A DNA stretch of 64,000 bases from Tetrahymena elliotti 4EA (lineage: Eukaryota > Ciliophora > Oligohymenophorea > Hymenostomatida > Tetrahymenidae): contig JH720322.1 of the NCBI GenBank assembly GCA_000231825.2, forward strand, positions 372,001 through 436,000. Reading direction: 5' to 3'. Under the pieces are notes generated by a model. That model did not search any database and had not been told where the DNA came from. It saw only the letters and a list, made by a program, of their open reading frames with translations. Every line of letters starts with the position of its first letter. The stretch's first letter is position 1. Shown one piece after another: positions 50,401 through 63,268 of the stretch. The translations under genes and the position numbers were made by a program.

Positions 50401-53400
50401 CATTTAAATTTTAAATTTTATTTTTTAAATCAATTATTTCATTTTCTTTTTCGTTTTCCATGTTGATTCTAGCTCTCTTTACTTTTTCAGATTCATCACT
50501 TTATGCTTAAATAATTATTTATTATTATGGATTAAGTGATTAGATGTTATCAATTTTATGATTAAGATTTCCAATAATTGTATGAGCATCATTTAAAAGT
50601 AGGTCTTTTGTTTACACTTCTTACTCAAGTGCCTTAATAATTTATTCATATTAACTGAGCTACTCTATATTTTTGTGCATTTGTTCTACATATGTCTGAA
50701 GCTATGTTTGATAATTAACTACAGATGTTTCTAACTATCTATTTTTGCTTTCACTACTTTCAAATTCGCTTCTACTTTCTTACAAATTATCCTAAAATTA
50801 CTAAATAATCATACAATTCTTTTCAATAATAGAATTCTATTCTTAAATTAATTTTTCTTGATACTTAATTTTATCATAACATTCAGTTAAATTCTCCTCT
50901 GCTTTACGAACTTAACCATTTAAATACATTATTTGATCTTAAAAGCTGAAGTACATTCTATTATCATTAGATTCAGCTCCAGAACTTCTTTGTATATCAT
51001 CTAAAGTCTTACAGCGACCTTAAATAGTTTTATTTATTTGATTTTACATAATACTGTCTTAGATGTGAGCTGTGTTTTAATTAGAATCAGTTTAGCTCTA
51101 CTCATTCAACTCTTCATAGATGCATTCATTTAAGATATCATTCCCATTTTGTGGCTTTTAATATTTCAAATGAGGACTTATTAAGCTATTATTACTTATA
51201 GAAAAAGATTCAGTCATTACAATTTATTCTTTTAATACATTAATTTATTACTCATATTCTTACTTTTGCCCATCTAGTAACCCTTTAAGACGAGATACTT
51301 CTTCTTATAAATACCTGCTTACTTCAAAATTCTCAGATATTTCTTCATTATTATTGATCCTATTTTCATCACTTTAAGCTTGCTAAGGATTTTAAGATTG
51401 AGGTAATTCAAATACTTAAACGCCACCAAGCATTTCGTATCTTTAAATTGATAATCTTAGTTTTGAGTTTTCATTTTCCATATTAGCTTTATCATCTAAC
51501 TCCTTATTTAGTTTCTCTTCAAGATCTGTTATTTATTTTCTCATATCATTTATAAGCTAGTTCATATTATTGATCTCTTAACTATTTCTTATATTCTAGT
51601 CCTACTCAAATACCTTTCAAAATTTAATATTTAAATTATCATATTTTCGAGAAAAAAAATGACACTTAGTAAAAGTTTAAAAATATTCAATTATCAAATA
51701 ACAATTTTATGAAGATATTTAAGATTGCAAAATTATTTATCATAAAATTGTAATTGTTAAATGTCTTCAAAGTAATTAAACTTTTCTCTTAAAAATTTTG
51801 GTAATTGTTCAATGTTTTCAAAACGATTAAATTTTTCTCATAAATTCATGTAATGATTTAAAACCTTCAAAATTTTTTAATTTTTTGCCATAAATTACTT
51901 ATAAAAAAGATTTTTATTGAAAGTTTTAGAAATCACTGAATTATGTTATGAGAAGTTGAAGAAAAAAAATGATAAGTTACTTGAGGATGAAGTGGGGATG
52001 GAGAAATATTAATATCTTATGTAGTATCATTATCACTTTGAGAATGTTTTTTATTTCTTTTAACAGTGTCTTCTGTTGATATTTACTGTTTCAATAAGTA
52101 AAGCTCTTCTTGTAAGATTTCGAATTGATTTAGTAGCTTAGCATATTCCGAAGATTTTTCTTCTAAAATTAAGTTTAATTTATTATTTTCTTAAACTAAA
52201 TTAAAATTAATTTCATTTTTTTCATTATTATGCTCAATCGTAACAGATTCTTTTCTCGGGCTTATCAAATTAATTAGTGATTGATATGTTTTTATGAGTT
52301 TTTCTTAAAAATCTTCATTAATAGCTAGCTTATTAGAGCTAATTAGAGTTTCTTAAAGGTTATCTATTTTTTCTAAAATAATATTTTTTGACTGCTCAGA
52401 TGTGTCTATTTTTTATTCCATCAACATTATTTCTAATTTATGGTTCTCAACCAATTATTAAATTTCATTTTGATGTTAAGACAAAATTTCTTCCAAATTA
52501 GAATCATTTCTTCTTTATCCTTCGTTATATATTTTGTTTAAATTCTCAAAATCGCTATTCTTTTGCTCCAAATTTATTGATAAGTTTTCGTATTCTTTTT
52601 GAATGCTTAGTTTCTCACATGATATATCTTCAACCTGTTATTATAATTCTTAAAAGATTTTAGTTAAAAAAAGATTCAATAGTAGTTCATTTTACTCCTT
52701 ATCATTGTATGAAGATTCTAAATTTATTCTGATAGCTAGGTTTTTTCATTATTTAATCTATCATTGTCATTCTGCAATTAAAATTGAGATTCATTAGAAG
52801 TTTTTTAAATTAAAATTAACTACTACTCAGCAGAAGCATTCTTTTACTCAAGATTCTGCTATTGCTCTAGTAGAGATGCTATTTAATTCTTCAGCTATAA
52901 AACCAAATTACCTTATACAGATTAAGCATGTGAAGCATTCTCCCTTAAAGATGCATTTTCGATTTCTAGATTTCTCACTTTATTTTAGAATTCCTAAAAC
53001 ATTTCTTTTTTTTCATAATTAGTTTTCTCAATTTCTTCTTTCAAAGCCTTTCTCTCTCTTTCGAAATTACTTTAGACTTGTAAGAACTTTTCCTTCAAAA
53101 ATAAAAAAATAAATTTATTTTCTTAAAATTTGATAAACTACTTCTAATGAAGAGGATTAAGTTCTATCAAATTCATTTAGTTGAAACTTTAGGTCTTCTA
53201 TTTCTTATTATTATTAAAGAACTCTCTATTCAGTCTCTTGAAGCTTTTCTTACAAATTTGCATTTTCTTATCTACTATTTAAGAGCTATTCCATGCTCTC
53301 TTTTTCACTTTAGCATTAAATTTGCTTTTGCTTGAAAATAATTTCCTGTTCAAAGCTCTTTTCAGCAATCTTTTTACTTTAATTAATTGATTCTCTAAAT

Positions 53401-53880
53401 TTCATATTTTCTTCGTTTAAGAGAACTAACTTCTATTCCAACTCAAATGCTTGCATTCTTTGTTTCTCATAATCACTAGTTAGTTTTAAAATCTACAATT
53501 GTCTTTACTCTAACTCTTTCTCATAGACCAGAGCTTTTTAAATAAGGTTTTAAGTACTTTCAAAATCTTCTCTACCTTTTTAAATCTATAATTATTAATC
53601 TTTTAAACTATTATAATTGCTTGCTATTTAAGCATCTGGCTTTCTTGTTGGCATTGGAAGATCCTTAACACTATTTTATAAATGTTCATTAATAATTATT
53701 TTTTAAGATTTTGTATAAAGTTTCAAATATCATTCTAATGAAAAAAATAATTTTATTATACAAAGGATGCTATTATGGCTAGGATATTTAAGAAGGCAAA
53801 ATTTAATTTATCAACTAAAGAGGAGGACTCATAATTAATCCTTTCTTCTCAAAATAATTTAGATCCCTTTTAGATGTCAT
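47429..53880 (-). CDS. Large coiled-coil protein, about 1,900 residues
   Basis: Start ATG 53880 (MTSKRDLNYFEKKG); intron 53671-53761 leads into VKDLPMPTRKPDAQ. Nearly all of the rest is heptad-like E/Q/K/L/N-rich sequence, for example IEDLKFQLNEFDRTQ, LEIENASLRENAS, SRLKGLLDGQKQEYEQQ and LINDMRKQITDLEEKLNKE. A short non-coil patch reads YEMLGGVQVFELPQSQNP. No motor, kinase or zinc domain is seen. Such proteins in ciliates are often basal-body, cortical or Golgi scaffolds, but function cannot be read here. A ~360-nt intron with internal repeats (about 51627-51983) divides the coding region; a gene boundary there cannot be excluded. The final exon model is uncertain; the other possible stop is at 47373. 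Confidence 0.6.
51750..51900. repeat. Three imperfect ~50-bp tandem repeats inside an intron
   Basis: Copies start GTAATTGTTAAATGTCTTCA at 51750, GTAATTGTTCAATGTTTTCA at 51801 and GTAATGATTTAAAACCTTCA at 51850. Each continues with RATTAAAYTTTTCTC-like sequence. They lie in the long intron, or gene gap, of the coiled-coil gene. Confidence 0.65.
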
Positions 53881-55231
53881 AGATATTAGTAATTTGATGT
53901 AAATTATAATAAAAGTATGATCTTAGACAAGAAATGAGAAAAATGGGATTTGTTTATTTATTGTCTTGTTATATTTTTTGGTATTATAATATTGATTTAC
54001 TTTTTGATTAATTAATTAATTAACTAATTTAATTCACAAACCAAGTTGAAAGAAAAATAGCAGTTAAAAAGGTAAATTAAAATTGTATAAATTTTATTGG
54101 AATTAATTGATTGTAATGTATAAAGGCCAACACAAAATAATTTGCATAGAGTGTAATCTAAAAAGTTAATTAAATCTATCTATCTTATTATATCTTAATC
54201 TCCACATATTTTAAATTAAACATTATGCTGCAAACTTCTTCAAACAAATATTTATTAGGTAAATCATTTTAAATATTTAATTGCAAAAATTTATTTTTAA
54301 CTTTTTCCAACCTAAACTTTATTAAGTGAGTTAAACTAAAATTTTTAATCCAATTTACTTAATCATTTACTATTAGCAAAATTTAGGTTAGATTATTAAT
54401 TACTCTTTGATTACCTACATCTCATTCTTATACTCAATTCAATCAATTATTGAGACAAGTAAAATTTAAAATTTAATACATTTCTTAGATCTCTTGTACA
54501 CATGATTTAGAATTTAATAGTTAATTTATTTCAGATATTATCATACCAAAATAAATTTATTTTAATTAGTAAACTTTATTTTGTATTGCTAGACTATGTA
54601 ATTTCTAAATTTTGTTTTACTAAATAAATGAAAATTACAATTAAGTTTTGGATAAAAATTAATTAATTTTCCTAATTTTTCATTTTAGATGATTTATCAT
54701 TGAATATTAAATTTAGATTGGTTAGAGATCATTACCAAAATAGTTTATTTTATTTATTTGAATGGTTAAATTAAGTAGTTTCTCAATTCAGTTTTACAAG
54801 TCAAATCAAAATAACAATTACTTTTTCTTTTAATTTAGTATATTTTATTTGATTTATTCTAGAATATTAAATTTAGCTCATATATTGATTATGACAAGAT
54901 AGTTTATAAAAATTAGTAGTAAAGTAACTTTACTTTAAATACTAATTAAATTGTGGAATTTCTAGCTTTTATTTCACAAAATTAATGAAAATAAAATAAT
55001 TAAAAATTTTAAATGATTTATTATTGAATAATAAATATGTTATTTATTACCAAAATAAATTTATTTTAATCAGTGAATTTTGTTTTGAATAGTTAAATTA
55101 AGCATTTTTCACTTTTATTTTATAAAATAAATGAAAAGAAAAATTAAATTAACCTGTCACTAATATAAATTATTTTAAATAAATATTTTTAAAAATTAAT
55201 ATTATCAAATTTAGCTTTCTTTGATTTTTAA
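53881..55231. other. Intergenic spacer with interspersed repeat
   Basis: Between the coiled-coil gene start and the 3' end of the deaminase gene, both -. The right half is built of imperfect repeats (separate entry). No coding exon seen. Confidence 0.55.
54340..55160. repeat. Imperfect tandem repeat, about 160-190 bp units
   Basis: Units share ACCAAAATAAATTTATTTTA (clear at 54545 and 55060, diverged near 54735 and 54895). These are followed by TTTTGNATNGTTAAATTAAG and then TTTTATTTTATAAAATAAAT. About four copies are recognisable by eye; the spacing varies. Confidence 0.55.
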
Positions 55232-56967
55232 TCACTCTTTCTTCACTTCAGGGTATTACTCATTGAACTTGCCTATGAATTATTACCAGTTATTTAACCA
55301 TAATTGCATAAGATTTTATTTTTCTTCTTCGTTTGCTAAGGAGTATTTAATACTGTAATAGCAGCATAACTTAAGGTCCTTTAAATCTATTTAAATATAG
55401 AATTTTAATAAATTAAATTTTCCTTTATGAATAAACATATAATTACCAAATTCTTGAGCTATAGCTAAAGTGTAGAAATCATAACTAACACCTAAAATAC
55501 CAAAGAAGCCTGGATCATCTGGATTAATGCAAATAGGGATACCATAGTTAAGGAAAAGCTTAGCAGGATGAAGACGTAAATCATGGATGTATCTTAAAAT
55601 TTAGCAAGACATAGGATTAATTTCAATACAGATTTTATTCTCTTTAACATATTCCATTAAGTAAGCGTGGTTTGTTAAGTTATAACCATGTCCAATTCTT
55701 TTAGTATCCATAAGTATCATATCAATAATATTGGTGTTGCTGAAATTATTTAAGCTCTATCCACCTATTAATTTTTAAAAATATTACTAAATATAAACAT
55801 ATTTTTATATTTTAAAGTTCATTACCATGGAAAATATAAGGGAGACTTATGCCTTATGATTGCTCTAATTCTTACTTTTTCAAAAGAACCGGAGCATAAA
55901 ACTCTAGAGGTTAGTTAGCATCTTCTTACTGGACTAAATCAAATCCAATGAAGAAATCGGGGTATTTAGTTTTAGCAAGGATAGATTCATCAAGGTATTT
56001 TTAAATAGTTTATTTATTCCATTGCTTTAACCCTTAGATGATAGTTGCATATGAGAATTATGGGTGAATTTCCTTCTTGGCACGATTAATGACCTCTTAA
56101 TATACATGATATTCTTCATCCAAAGGAAGAGGATTGAGATCATCATCAAAAATAGAATGCAACAAAGCTCTAGCTTCAATACGATAGATTCCGTCATTGT
56201 AGAATACTTGGAATACACGATAAAGATATTGCTTGAAGTAATCCTTGTGTAAAATTAACTACCACATAGATTGAATCTTTTATTCAAATACCTACCAAAT
56301 GTCAGTTTTTAAGTCATGAGCTTCTTATTCAGTAATTTAGAGTCTCTTCTTAATATCAGCTTCAAATTAGTGCTTATCTGGGTGCTAATCTCTCAACTTA
56401 GAAAGCTAAACATATCCAGCTTCAGCAACTTTTTCATTTTTGAAGTATCTAAATCTCATATTTGCTTGATTGTAGAAAGTGGTAGGTAAGTATGCAAGAT
56501 TTTAGAAGAACTATTCAGTTAAGTAAATAAGAGTTAATATAAAGATAAAAATGAACTTAAATTAATTTTTTTTGTTTTTTTGTAAAATAAAATTGGATTG
56601 GCTATGTTTCCCTAATTAAGAAATAAAGTAGAAATAAGTATAAATATCAAGTAAATTTATATTTAATGAAAAAGAAAAGATATTCTACCCATTCAACATC
56701 ATTTGCTGTATCAAAATGGATGTGGAGTGTGGCTCCTTTAGGCATCATTCTAATAACTTTGAAACAATTGCTTTCTTCAATCTATTACTTATATTACAGA
56801 GTGTATCTCTAGAAGAAATTACCTTTCAACTACTACTTTTCCTTAAGCAACATATTTTTAAATGTTTCATTTGCAACTTCTTCCTCAGGAGTAAAGGTTA
56901 AGCCACTGAATTTTCTATCGTTGATTTCCTTTAATAATTTTTCTCTTTTTGCTACATACTCTTCCAT
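55232..56967 (-). CDS. Adenosine deaminase-related protein, ADGF/ADA2 (CECR1) type
   Basis: Exons 56967-56689, 56510-55826, 55764-55447 and 55386-55232 give 478 residues. Family motifs in order: MPKGATLHIHFD (HxH zinc ligands), FFIGFDLVQQEDANQPLEFY (ADGF signature), PYIFHG joined to GQS (FHAGE-like), RIGHGYNL (HG), CIEINPMSCQIL, and PICINPDDPGFFGILGVSYD (catalytic DDP region). The C-terminal LWLNNWQQFIGKF matches the ADGF end helix. These enzymes deaminate adenosine to inosine. The usual Glu of HAGE is Gln (TAG codon) here, which may impair catalysis. Animal ADA2 has a signal peptide and a receptor-binding insert; this one starts MEEYVAKREKLLKEIN with no signal, so it is probably cytosolic. 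Confidence 0.82.
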
Positions 56968-57758
56968 TTTTTTTGGGTAATCGCTAATTAAATGATATTT
57001 TAGTTGTTGATTTACAAATAAAGTTTTTCTGATATTTAATTAAATATATTTTTTAATAATTTTTATTGGAAAGCAAATAAACAAACAAACAACGCATCTT
57101 TTGCCTCTTTTTATTAATTGATTTGTAAACTTTGATCTTTTTTAAATAAAAGTTATTTATAACAAATCATTAGTCTTAAGACAGAGAAGATATAATCAAT
57201 TAATATAAAACAAAAATAATCTATTATATAAAAATATGTATTTAATTTTCAATATTAAATCATCCAAAGCAAATTTTGGTTTGTAATTATCTTCAAAACA
57301 AATGTTTGCATCAATATCTTTAGCTTTCAATCTTTTTAAATATAACAAAAAAGTATGATAGCTTTATGTCTAAAACAATTCTTCTTGTTTAAAATTTTAA
57401 TAGATTAATTTGTAATTTATTATCTCTTTGGATATCATAATAAATAATGTATAAAGCTTAAAATTAAAAACAGATTTACATTACAACTTTTCTACATTAA
57501 CATTTCAAGAAATAGTAATTTTGTATAAAAAAGACAAATAGGTTATAAATTTATTTAAAATAAAATCATAATAGCCATAAGACGAAATTCATAACAAATA
57601 TTCTTAACTCAAAAAAACAAGGAGGAATATCAACTTAGAAATATGGTTCATTAAAATTGAAAAAAAGATATTAAATTTTAAAATAATTATTGCTGTTAAA
57701 AAAAATTTCTACAATTTTAATTTTATAAAACATAAATATTTTAAATTTTTTGTTTAAA
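56968..57758. other. Divergent intergenic region
   Basis: Upstream of the deaminase gene (-) and the LRR-like gene (+). AT-rich; no exon or repeat of note. Confidence 0.5.
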
Positions 57759-60371
57759 ATGAACTTAAAAGATAAAAAGAAATCAGAAAATTATTATCCA
57801 AAGAATGAATCAACTAGCTTGCAAATAATTTCTAAAAATTGGGGAAAAAACATAGAATTATTTAAGACTTTAGAATAACCTTAAGCTTTAAAGCTTCTGA
57901 ACATTACTTTAGACTTAAAGATCGCTAAAAGGATTGTTGATAGAGTTGGATATTTAAAAAGAAAGATATTCAAAAATCTAGAAGTTGTAATTTTTTACTT
58001 GGTATTAGAGTAAAATAAGCTGCAAAAGCAGATTGATTTTAATGAATTAAATAGGATTGGTTTGAGCTTAAAAAATCAAAGTGAAAAGAATACCTTAAGC
58101 CTAAAGATAGTACATTCTTTTGATTAATATACTTTGACAATTAAGTAAATTAGGTTTCAAAAAAAGATTTTAAAAACAAAATAAAATGAACAACAGGGAA
58201 GAAAAGCATAAACAAAAGAAAATTCAAAAGTAGAAAATATTTAAAAACTCGCTTTAAAGTAGACTAATAAAAAAACTGGCATCAAAGAATAAGAAGAATT
58301 TTACATCCACCTAAAAAATATAAAACAAAAAATAACACTTCCTTTTATGCTAAAGGAACAAACAATGATAAATTATAATAATTTTTAAGATACTTTTAGT
58401 GATCTATTTTGTTTCAATTAATATTTGTTAAAGTAGACCTAAAAGATATTTCCTATTATAAGCATTGATTCTATTAATATTGGAGAAATAGATCTATCAA
58501 AAGATATATCTGCTTCTTTTATAGTATTTCTCAATTCATTTTTAAGCTAAATCGACTCATAAAAAATTAAGAGCTTGAGCTTTAAAGCAAAATAATCATT
58601 TCAATAGCAGAGCTTATTAAAAGAATACCTTTTTATCTTTTCTAAATTTTTACAGAAATGCACTGAACTTTGTTAAATTTAGATAATTCTTGATTTTAAC
58701 AACATAGAAATTAGTTAATTTAGTAATATGTTTAAACATCTGGTCTTAAGCATCCTGTCTAGTGATTCAAGAAAGGACCTTCAAATTTTAGATCTATCTT
58801 TTTCAAATATAGGCTCAAATAATTCTTAGATTTTGAAAGAATTATCCATAGCAGAGTTTATATAAAATAAAATTGATAAACTCAAAAGTTTAAATGTGAG
58901 ATTTTATTCAGGTGATTCTTATTTTTTATTATTAGCAGACAAACAAAAAAACAGCAATAATCTTTATTTAAATTTTTTCATGCAAAATAATAAGCTTGGT
59001 GTTGAAGAATTTTTAAATGAAAAATTAGTAAGACACTTAAAACTAGAATTTAAAGGTTCAAAAGAATTAAAACCTTTTGCCAAAAAGAAAATAGATTTCA
59101 GCTAAGTTCTATTATTTGCAAATTCTAAAGGAACAATAGAGACATTATCTAAATCTCTTGGTGAAGAATAGCTAAAAAGTTAATTAGAAGGTAATAGTGT
59201 TACCTAAGTGGATTTATTTCATATGATATAAGAAAATCAAATAGATGAAATATGGGTTATTTTGATTAATGAATTATTTATGAATTGCAAAAAGTCTATT
59301 TAATCTATCTTATGCAATATTTAATTTTATGAAGGCTTGCAATCTAAGAATCTAAAACAAAATGATACTTTTTTAATTGAAAAATTAACTGATTTGAAAA
59401 CACAATAAAGAAGACCTTTTGAGCAAATGATTATTAATTTTTTGTAACCAATTAACTACAAAATCTTAAAAAGAGTGGAAGTTAAAAATACAATATATGA
59501 TATTACTTTTAATAAACTGTTACTTTAAAGTATATGCATTTGTAAATTAGATTACTTTGAAGTATCTTAGACTGTGAAAGTAGATTACATAAGTAGCTTA
59601 TTTTTGCTAAAACTCACTAATCAAACTCAAGAATTTTTAAATTTAATGCCAAATTTTGCTTTTAAAAAAGTAAAATTGTAAATAACTTCACTTAATGCTG
59701 ATTTTTTAGAGTAAACAAGGACTATTATTTAAAAATCCAGACCTAAAAATATTATTTAATCTATAGAAATTGATTTAGACTTCGATAAAAAATTTGAAGC
59801 AAACAAAATACTTGAATTTATTGATTTACTAAAAAGCATCAACTAAATTAAACTGATTACTAGATTTTTCATGATTGAAATTTCTCCTCAAAAAATAGTT
59901 TTTAAATAATCACAGCTTGATTTTTAAATTCTCAGATTCCTTCAAAATTTTAATAGTAAATAGCTCTGTTTATACATAGATTATTAGAATTAATATGCTG
60001 GTGATTAAAAATTAGAGGTTTTTAAACATTTTAAGTTTTTAAGTATATTTATAAGCAATAAATCACCTAACACAATGAATACTTTGAATCAAACTTAAAT
60101 TCTTTTAGACTTAAAAAATCTTCATAAAGTTGTTTTTTAAGGAACACAAAATTTTAAAGATCTAGTTTCGCAAAAAATATAATTATTACTCAATAGAGTA
60201 GATCGTACAAAAATTATTGATGTATTCTGTAAAAAAAACATAAAAGGAAAAGAAAATTTTATCAGCAAGACGAAGATAATAAAAATATTACAATTACTCT
60301 AATTAAAAAATAAAAATTCTCAACTTCGTCATGAAATTATTTAGGAAATTATAACCTCGTTCTTGATTTGA
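57759..60371 (+). CDS. Intronless LRR-like protein, 870 residues
   Basis: A single uninterrupted reading frame of 871 codons when TAA/TAG are Gln, ending at TGA 60369-60371. The N terminus is basic and polar (MNLKDKKKSENYYPKNEST). From about residue 200 come irregular leucine-rich units such as ISIDSINIGEIDLSKDISAS, LQILDLSFSNIGSNNSQILK, KSLNVRFYSGDSY and VRHLKLEFKGSKELKP. No signal peptide, membrane helix or catalytic motif is seen. Ciliate genomes encode many LRR-like proteins of this style; the repeats probably bind partner proteins, which is inference. Standard-code translation yields only a 69-residue piece near 58896. Confidence 0.7.
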
Positions 60372-61202
60372 TCTTTCTGTTTGTAAATACCTCCTGTTAG
60401 AAATATTATTAATTGTTTTGAAAAAGAGTTTGTTGGTTTGAAAGATAAGATTAATCATTTCAGAAAAAAGTGCGCTTTTTTCAAATATTTTATTAAATAC
60501 TTTCATTCAATTAGAGATTTTATTATCGTTTTACATGAACTTACATTGCACACTATTTTTTATAAAATAAACACTCCAATCTTCTAAAAATATTTAATTA
60601 AATGTTGCAGAATGTATATTTACATGTTTCTATTTATAGTATTTTTGCTTTCTTATGACTGGTAAAATTTAGAAGAATGAAGAAATTTCAGAAATCCTTA
60701 CTTTTTGAATTCATTTTTCAAACCAAAAATACTGCTTTGATAATATTTTTTAGGATTTAATTAATATCATTTTACTATTCTTTTACATTTATGAAGAAAA
60801 AATAGCTTGCAAAACAATTTATATTGACAATTTCAAACATTTTTATAATAGACTGGCTCATTAATTATTAACATAGTAAAATTCGTTTTAATCACTTTCA
60901 TAAATTTTAAAAGAAAAGAATTCCGTTTTGACTAATTGGTATGCAAAACTTAAAAAAATTTTTAACAAAATCTTGAAATAAGATCATTAATATTGAAATT
61001 ATCAAGCATTTTAATAAGCATTAATTTTATAAATTAATTTTTTTTGTTAATACAACTTCAGCTTTGAATAATATTTTGCCTATCATTAATCAAAATTAAC
61101 TTCTAAAAAAAAGTAGTAATAATAATAAATCAAACAAAATTAATTAAACAATTGAAAGGATATATACAGGAGTATATCAAAAGTATAAATCATTTGTTTG
61201 TA
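60372..61202. other. Intergenic spacer
   Basis: Between the LRR-like and cathepsin C-like genes, both +. AT-rich; nothing else seen apart from the promoter region implied upstream of 61203. Confidence 0.5.
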
Positions 61203-63268
61203 ATGGCTAAAAGCAAAATAGTTGCATTACTGCTCTTATTAGCAGTTTAAAGTATATTAGTATCAGCTGATTTACCAGTTCATTGTGTTAGATCCTAAAT
61301 TATTGGTAAATGGAAGATTAAAGAAGGTACAGTTCTTGCCTCAGATAGTACCTAACCTGTTTCATGTGGACATAAAATTCCTGATAAAGCAGACTCAAGT
61401 AACTTAGCTATGGGTGGAGTCTTGACAGAAGTTTTAAATGAAGAAGAAATCACCTTGGAAGAAGACTTTTCTGTTAAAGGAAGATATGGTACTGGTAAAT
61501 GGACTTTAGTTTATGACGAAGGTTGGGAAATTAATTACAATGGTATTAAATATACTCACTTTTTCAAGTATGCTAAAGATGATAATTCTGGAGAATTCAA
61601 ATCAGTTTGTTCTCAAACTTTAGTTGGATGGTACAATAACATTCAATTGAAATCTAGGGGATGTTCTTAAGCTGTTAAAGTTGATGCTACTGAATAATTA
61701 TCAGATAATGTCGTACAGGCACATGTTGTTTAACCTAAGAAAGATCAATTAGTTTTTTCTGAACTTGGAAAGAGTGAAGAAAAAAGTAAAAAAAGTAATG
61801 TTTCTAACTCTCTTAAAAAGTAATCACATTCCTCCAAAACCAAGGTTCAGTGTAATTAAATATTCCTTTCAATAAAAATAATATTTTATTAAAGATCTAT
61901 AGACCAAAAATAACAAATTTTTGCCTTCGTTAAAATAAGATTTTTATTTATTTTTTATCCTACTATTTTGCGTTAAGTCCGTTTTTTACAGGCTAGTTGA
62001 TTATTTATTAATTGAATTAATGAAGAAATGAAAGAAACCTTAAAAGGAAATATGTTAATAAATTTTTAAATTAAATTAGAATCAATTTACTTGAAGCCTC
62101 ATGATAATATTTTTGCTTAAATGAAGTAACAACCTGGAACTTTATTAAACCACTAAGAAGTTGTTAACAGATTAAATTCTATCAAGGGAAGCACTTGGTC
62201 AGCTAAGATTCCTTCTTTCTTAAACAAAATGACTCTTGAATAGATGAATTCTAGAGCTGGTATTAGAATGAATAAGCCTAAATTCAGTTATGATAGCAAA
62301 AATGGTTCATTTATTTAAACATCTTCTTCTTTGAGAGGTAATAATAAATCAACTACTGATTATGCCTTTTACTCTATGGAAAATGTTTCAGATCTTCCTA
62401 AATCTTTTGATTGGGCTAGTTACATCCACCCTCCTCGTTCTTAAGAAGATTGTGGTAGTTGTTATGCTATTGCTACAACTTCTATGCTTTCATCACGTTT
62501 ATGGATTCAATATGGAGATTCTACTTAACTCTCACCCTAACACTCCTTGGCTTGCAATTACTATAACCAAGGTTGTGATGGTGGTTATGGATTCTTGGTC
62601 AGTAAATTCTACAGTGAATTTGAAGCTGTCCCTGAAAGTTGTCACCCTTATGAAGCTTAAGATGGTCAATGCAACCATTGCAATGTTGAATCACTCAGTA
62701 ATGTTTATACTGTTACTGACTATGAGTAAGCCAATTATTTAAAAAAAGTATTATTTTTCATTTTTCTTTTATTAACTTTAAAGATATATTGGCGGATCTT
62801 ACGGAAGATCAACTGAAAGATTAATGATGGAAGAAATATATAAGAATGGCCCCATTGTAGTCAGTTTTGAACCTAAGATGGATTTCATGTATTACAATAA
62901 GGGTATTTATCACTCTGTTGATGCAAACGAATGGATTCAAAAGCATGAAGAAAACCCCGTTTGGTAAAAGGTTGATCACTCTGTCCTTTGTTACGGTTGG
63001 GGAGAAGATGAAAATGGTAAGTACTGGTTATTATAAAACTCTTGGGGTGAAGAATGGGGAGAAAATGGTAACTTCAGGTAAAAATAAAAAATTATATTGT
63101 TATGAATAAATTAATAATTTTATAATATTTTAATTTAGAATGAGAAGAGGTACTGATGAATCAAATATAGAAAGTATGGGTGAAAGAGCTTTTATTACTA
63201 AAAAATCTAGAAACTCTTCTAACTCCACTGCATTTGCTTCCAAATCAACAAATCAAAAAAGAAAATGA
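61203..63268 (+). CDS. Cathepsin C-like dipeptidyl peptidase (papain family, C1)
   Basis: Exons 61203-61851, 62080-62725, 62784-63077 and 63139-63268 sum to 573 codons including stop. A signal peptide (MAKSKIVALLLLLAVQSILVSA) precedes DLPVHCVRSQIIGKWKIKEG, the start of the cathepsin C exclusion domain, which continues to about residue 160 with GTGKWTLVYDEGWEI and CSQTLVGW. A propeptide follows (STWSAKIPSFLNKMTLEQMN). The papain domain has PKSFDWASYI, catalytic Cys in DCGSCYAIAT, SPQHSLACNYYNQGCDGGYG, catalytic His in VDHSVLCYGWG, and Asn in LLQNSWGEEWGENGNF. Cathepsin C removes N-terminal dipeptides in lysosomes; here a phagosomal or secreted role is likely. The C-terminal Ser/Thr/Lys-rich tail of about 40 residues is extra to the animal enzyme. 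Confidence 0.9.

Noticed and set aside
53147..53335. 62-residue ORF on + strand
   Set aside because: Antisense to heptad-rich coding sequence of the coiled-coil gene.
62362..62742. 126-residue ORF on + strand
   Set aside because: Out-of-frame shadow of the cathepsin C-like exon that encodes the catalytic Cys region.
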